From JAFNAG01 sp963721405 (GTDB lineage Bacteria > Acidobacteriota > UBA6911): a stretch of DNA of 64,000 nucleotides. The stretch spans positions 868,001 through 932,000 of the forward strand of contig CAVRJA010000014.1 of the NCBI GenBank assembly GCA_963721405.1, written 5' to 3'. The notes under the pieces were generated by a model. It was given only the letters and a program-made list of their open reading frames with translations. It searched no databases and was not told the origin of the DNA. Positions 61,104-64,000 of the stretch are shown here, one piece after another (within the stretch, counting starts at the first letter, position 1; each line of letters begins with the position of its first letter). The position numbers and the translations under genes were made by a program.

Positions 61104-61158
61104 GGAACCACGAAACACACGAAAATCACGAAGCCTGTTTCGTGTTTTTCGTGGTTCC
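61104..61158. terminator. Long hairpin between convergent genes
   Basis: GGAACCACGAAACACACGAA (61104-61123) pairs with the sequence at 61139-61158 with two mismatches. T-runs on both strands make it a plausible bidirectional terminator for the FAD oxidoreductase and the Uma2 gene. The unit CACGAAA is itself a short repeat; a CGTGTATTTCGTGGTTC variant occurs near 14280-14296. Confidence 0.6.
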
Positions 61159-61177
61159 CGGGATTTGGACGATTCCC

Positions 61178-61759
61178 TCAGGGGAGAAGGTCGGTGACGG
61201 CGATGGTGGTTTCGGGGGCGGCGAGCGGCGCCAGGTTTTGGCCCGGCCCATAGTGATCTGCCGTGCGGTAACTCCAACCGTAGAGCGCATTGTCTGACGG
61301 GGCCGGGTCGCGGTTGACTTCGATGCGCCCGGCCGGCAGGTTCACGATCCAGTAATCCGCAATACCGGCGCGGGCGTACAGACTCCCTTTGCGGTCGCGG
61401 TCGTATTCGAGCGAGGTGTCGGCGACCTCGACTACAAGCACCGCCGAGGCAGGATGGGCTTCACGGTAGTCGCGCCATGATCCTTGAATAACGGACAAGT
61501 CCGGCTCAGGTTCCGAGGCGGCATCCAGGGCAAGGGGGAGTTGGACCTGCACATCAAACCCTGTATGGAAAGCGGCTCTCAGGGCCTCTTCGACCGCCCG
61601 GATCGCCGCAGCGTGCTGTCGCTTCTGCGGAGTCATGCTGAAGATTTCCCCATCGATGAGCTCGGCGCGCCTGCCCGGGGAGAAGATGCCCGTCCCGATC
61701 ATCTTTTCGAATTGTTCCCGCGACCAGCGCCCCATTTCGACTGCACCCACAGTTTTCAC
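61178..61759 (-). CDS. Uma2 family (DUF820) restriction-endonuclease-fold protein
   Basis: 193 residues, GTG start at 61759 with GGAGG upstream. The PD-(D/E)xK-like core is visible: RAELIDGEIFSMTPQKRQHA, VQVQLPLALDAASEPEPDLS (Glu-Pro-Asp), AVLVVEVADTSLEYDRDRKG (E-V-A-D-T-S-x-x-x-D-x-x-x-K) and YARAGIADYWIVNLPAGRIE. Uma2 proteins occur in many copies in cyanobacteria and acidobacteria; their biological role is not established. Single gene. Confidence 0.92.
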   Translation of the reverse strand: MKTVGAVEMGRWSREQFEKMIGTGIFSPGRRAELIDGEIFSMTPQKRQHAAAIRAVEEALRAAFHTGFDVQVQLPLALDAASEPEPDLSVIQGSWRDYREAHPASAVLVVEVADTSLEYDRDRKGSLYARAGIADYWIVNLPAGRIEVNRDPAPSDNALYGWSYRTADHYGPGQNLAPLAAPETTIAVTDLLP

Positions 61760-62112
61760 TCCGCTTTTCCTCCAAGTCTAAGGCAACTGCGGGTTGATGT
61801 AAATCCCATGCGCCAATATAGTTTCCGTAGAGCCCGATCCATTTCAGCGGATGAGCATTTCTGTCCGAGCCGCGACCGAGCTCCGCGTCCCATGTATTAT
61901 TATCGGTGTGCGGCGTGAAGAACCGAAGAAGTGCGCCGTCGCTTCCTCGCTGGCCAGGCCGGCAATTTCGGGGACAGGCGGCTCAACACTCCCACCCTCC
62001 CAGCCGCTTCAATGTCCTTGCGGTCGCCGGATACGCGTGGTATCTAGTCTGGAATTGCAGTGCAATTTCGACAACGAAACAAATCCCCCCGGTAATCAGT
62101 GAGGACCGTAGG
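61760..62112. other. Intergenic region, nothing firmly recognised
   Basis: 353 bases without a gene. No array or strong hairpin. Base composition is slightly less GC-rich toward the right end. Confidence 0.4.
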
Positions 62113-62436
62113 ATGAAGAGTATTGTTACGTTTTGCGCCGGGATTCTCATTTTTTCACAAGCACTTCTGCCGGGCGCCTGGGAATGCGAGTGCGGCAGAT
62201 TCTTCGGAGGACTCAAAGCCTTCGACGACTACCTGGCTTCCGATGCCCCCCTCGAGTCAGAACCGGAACGGCTCTTTCAGGGACCGGTTGCCGACGCCCT
62301 GACCCACATCGGCCAGATCGCACTCCTGCGGCGCCTGGCCGAAACACCGATCCGCGGCGAAAACTACTACGCTGCCGGCATCGTGGCCGGCACAGTAGGC
62401 CCGGATCAGGCTGCCCCCCGGAAAGAGTTCGACTGA
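62113..62436 (+). pseudogene. C-terminal fragment of a DinB-like protein joined to a new leader
   Basis: 107 residues. From about residue 23 it reads WECECGRFFGGLKAFDDYLA, FQGPVADALTHIGQIALLRR, LAETPIRGENYYAAGIVAGT and VGPDQAAPRKEFD, the last third of a DinB-type family. The first 22 residues (MKSIVTFCAGILIFSQALLP) look like an unrelated signal peptide. The helices that carry the other metal ligands are missing. GAGG precedes the ATG, so it may still be translated and exported, but it is most simply read as a recombination product or pseudogene. Confidence 0.65.
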
Positions 62437-62546
62437 CCCGGCCGCGGCCCGCTCCTCCGAAATCACCCGTAATGCAGCTTTCTTAGATGCCGGCAAAGCG
62501 ATACCCTGAAAAGAGTCGCTTTGCATTCACTTACGGAGGAACGGGA

Positions 62547-63296
62547 ATGGCCACTACGGTAACTGAAATCGCAAAGAACGTGTATCGCGTTTCGACCTTC
62601 CTGCCTGAATTTGAAATCGCGGTAAACCAATTCCTGATCAACGACGACGAACCGTTCTTAATGCACACCGGCTTCAAGATGAATTTCACATCGTCCCGGG
62701 ACTCAATCGCCTCGGTGATGGACCCCGCTGCGCTGCGTTGGATCGGATTCAGCCACCTGGAATCCGACGAGTGCGGCGCCATGAACGACTGGCTTGAACT
62801 GGCTCCCTCGGCCCAGGCCATCTGCAGTTTTATCGGGGCCGTCGTTACGATTGGCGACTTCGTAATTCGGCCGGCGCGCCCGCTCAGCCATGGAGAAATC
62901 GTGGAAACCGGCGAGCATCGGCTGCGGTTCCTGGCCACGCCTCACGTTCCCCACGGATGGGACGGAGGCCTGTTTTTTGAAGAGCGGGAGCAGATCCTGC
63001 TGTGTTCGGATCTCCTGTTCCACCCGGGCGATCCGGAACCGGTCACGAGCTCCGACATCGTTGGCCGCGCGCGAGCTTCGATTCTGGAAAACCTCTCCGG
63101 GCCGCTTGCCAACGACTTACCTTACACGCCGCGCACGGACCAGACGATTCAGTCATTGGCTGATCTGAAACCGCGCATCCTTGCCCTGATGCACGGCTCT
63201 GCCTTTTCCGGCGACGGCGAACGCACGCTGCACGACTACGCCGCCGTCCTGAAAGAGATCCACGGCTTTCAGAACCGCGAGATCCTCAAAGACTAA
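62547..63296 (+). CDS. MBL-fold (metallo-beta-lactamase superfamily) protein, diiron-oxygen-sensor-like
   Basis: 249 residues from ATG 62547, with GGAGGA upstream. The beta-lactamase-like fold shows FSHLESDECGAMNDWLELAP (HxExD with Glu-Cys where classical hydrolases have His), LATPHVPHGWDGGLFFEE (next His and Asp side), LLCSDLLFHPG (the bridging Asp) and LALMHGSAFSGDG (the last His). The D-E-C-G variant is, as I recall, the mark of the flavodiiron/ODP-like branch, which binds a diiron centre and O2 rather than hydrolysing lactams. No flavodoxin domain is fused. Single gene; probable oxygen or redox sensing is inference. Confidence 0.82.
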   Translation: MATTVTEIAKNVYRVSTFLPEFEIAVNQFLINDDEPFLMHTGFKMNFTSSRDSIASVMDPAALRWIGFSHLESDECGAMNDWLELAPSAQAICSFIGAVVTIGDFVIRPARPLSHGEIVETGEHRLRFLATPHVPHGWDGGLFFEEREQILLCSDLLFHPGDPEPVTSSDIVGRARASILENLSGPLANDLPYTPRTDQTIQSLADLKPRILALMHGSAFSGDGERTLHDYAAVLKEIHGFQNREILKD

Positions 63297-63311
63297 AGAT
63301 CATAAGTTCTT

Positions 63312-63490
63312 TTAGGCTCTGCTGGTTTCCGGCTCAGGATCACTCCCCGGGTCCAGCAGGCTCGGGCGCCAGAGGCCGTCCTTCGGCTGGATGGCCACGA
63401 TCATTTCCGCCATTTCCTTGCACAGTTTTTCATATCTCGGCCGGTCGGGGTATTTCGCGGGAATGAACTGCAGGAAACAACGATCACCAG
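63312..63490 (-). pseudogene. Fragment of a family GH105/GH88 glycoside hydrolase
   Basis: The reverse strand reads FLQFIPAKYPDRPRYEKLCK, EMAEMIVAIQPKDGLWRPSL then LDPGSDPEPETS, a highly characteristic internal block of unsaturated rhamnogalacturonyl hydrolases, followed at once by a stop. Upstream the frame runs into the inverted repeat at 63.55-63.64 kb and has no family similarity. About 80 percent of the enzyme is missing. Confidence 0.65.
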
Positions 63491-63552
63491 AATCGAGCAT
63501 GCTCTTCTGAATCGCAGCATGTGGTGAGCCTTTCGAACAGATCACCGCAATG

Positions 63553-63641
63553 GGGCACGGATCTGCACGGATATGCACGGATCGGTCCATGCGTGATGCC
63601 GGCATGACTGGATCCGTGCATATCCGTGCAGATCCGTGCCC
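63553..63641. repeat. 31-bp perfect inverted repeat built from 10-bp units
   Basis: 63553-63583 and 63611-63641 are exact reverse complements around a 27-base loop. Each arm consists of three decamers of the type GATCCGTGCA/TATCCGTGCA. Shorter ATCCGTG clusters of the same kind occur at 5.15 and 38.8 kb. Confidence 0.75.
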
Positions 63642-63660
63642 TGCTACTCGTCCCACTCTC

Positions 63661-64000
63661 TCACGGAATCTGCACGCCGCAGTGCGCGCAGTGTCGGTGG
63701 CCGGTCCCGGCGGATCCCCCCCGCGGCCGTACAGCCGCGGTCTTGGGGCAGGTGACCTCGCTGCAGCTGTTGCAGATCTTGTACCGGCAGATCGAACACA
63801 CCGAGGAATTCAGCGGGATCTGGGTGTTGCAGTGCGCGCAGTGCCAATGGTCCACCCCGTCGCCCGCATCCTGCGGCCGATAGGCAGAGGACCCGGAGAT
63901 GCCCCTCAGAGGCGGTACCGGCAGAGAAAAATCCGCGTCCGGCTCCTCCATGGCGCGCACACCCTGCCGAGAGGCAGAAGGGCTGGAGATGCCTTTCGGA
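63661..64000 (-). CDS. Zinc-ribbon protein, N-terminus beyond the window edge
   Basis: The reverse frame is open from the right edge to the stop at 63661, at least 112 residues. It ends in a Cys-rich region with two nearly equal modules, HWHCAHCNTQIPLNSSVCSI and HRHCAHCGVQIP, separated by CRYKICNSCSEVTCP: several CxxC pairs in zinc-ribbon spacing. The N-terminal part has a low-complexity repeat, PKGISSPSASRQG at the edge and PLRGISGSSAYRPQD further on. No family recognised. The translation start is not in the window, although GTG 63960 and ATG 63951 are in frame. Confidence 0.6.
   Translation of the reverse strand, partial: PKGISSPSASRQGVRAMEEPDADFSLPVPPLRGISGSSAYRPQDAGDGVDHWHCAHCNTQIPLNSSVCSICRYKICNSCSEVTCPKTAAVRPRGGSAGTGHRHCAHCGVQIP

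Overview
This is a GC-rich, gene-dense stretch of a Gram-negative chromosome. No rRNA, recognisable tRNA, phage, IS transposase or CRISPR array was seen. The gene content points to an Acidobacteriota-like organism: large exported S9 prolyl oligopeptidases with Gly/Ala-rich linkers, an exported M1 metallopeptidase, a TonB-dependent receptor with an N-terminal carboxypeptidase-regulatory domain, Uma2, DUF1015 next to serA, and many degenerate intergenic repeats. That assignment is inference; no marker gene settles it.

Layout. 0-8 kb: the 5' part of serA, DUF1015, an exported protein of unknown function, an HD-GYP response regulator, and a glycosyltransferase/nucleotidyltransferase pair. 8-16 kb: an epimerase remnant, an orphan gene, a beta-propeller/MoaD-like pair with overlapping start and stop, a hexamer-repeat element carrying a four-helix-bundle gene remnant, an S9 peptidase and an M1 peptidase. 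16-23 kb: a broken ArsR gene, a RecA-like ATPase behind a mitochondrial-EFG1-like elongation factor G, an SLC13-type transporter with a frameshift, and a double-GAF protein. 22.8-29.5 kb: an efflux operon (ArsR, TolC, membrane-fusion protein, RND pump, DUF2892) behind a consensus promoter with an operator-like inverted repeat. 29.7-42.1 kb: an exported conserved protein, a two-domain VOC protein, a second S9 peptidase, a rhodanese whose active-site codon is an in-frame TGA (a probable selenoprotein with a SECIS-like hairpin), an M28-M19 peptidase fusion, a TonB-domain protein, and an SPFH/RHH/DUF3592 operon preceded by three 11-bp iterons. 42.4-64 kb: DinB, an ECF sigma factor with a membrane partner, a TonB-dependent receptor, a family-B DNA polymerase, a PLD remnant, an S33 hydrolase, a DUF4440-like protein, an ABM monooxygenase with an iron alcohol dehydrogenase, a 4Fe-4S/TauE pair that looks joined by a deletion, a Phd/VapC toxin-antitoxin pair, an FAD oxidase, Uma2, a DinB remnant, an MBL-fold protein, a GH105 remnant and an edge-cut zinc-ribbon protein.

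The most notable points are the probable selenocysteine rhodanese at 35.4-35.9 kb and a set of intergenic elements. These include strict period-6 and period-7 degenerate arrays, often in inverted pairs, one of which encloses a four-helix-bundle gene start, and a 310-bp palindromic element with 18-bp perfect terminal inverted repeats. Gene decay is common: five truncated remnants, two frameshifted genes and one nonsense-interrupted gene. If the sequence comes from a draft or metagenome assembly, some of the frameshifts could be base-calling errors.
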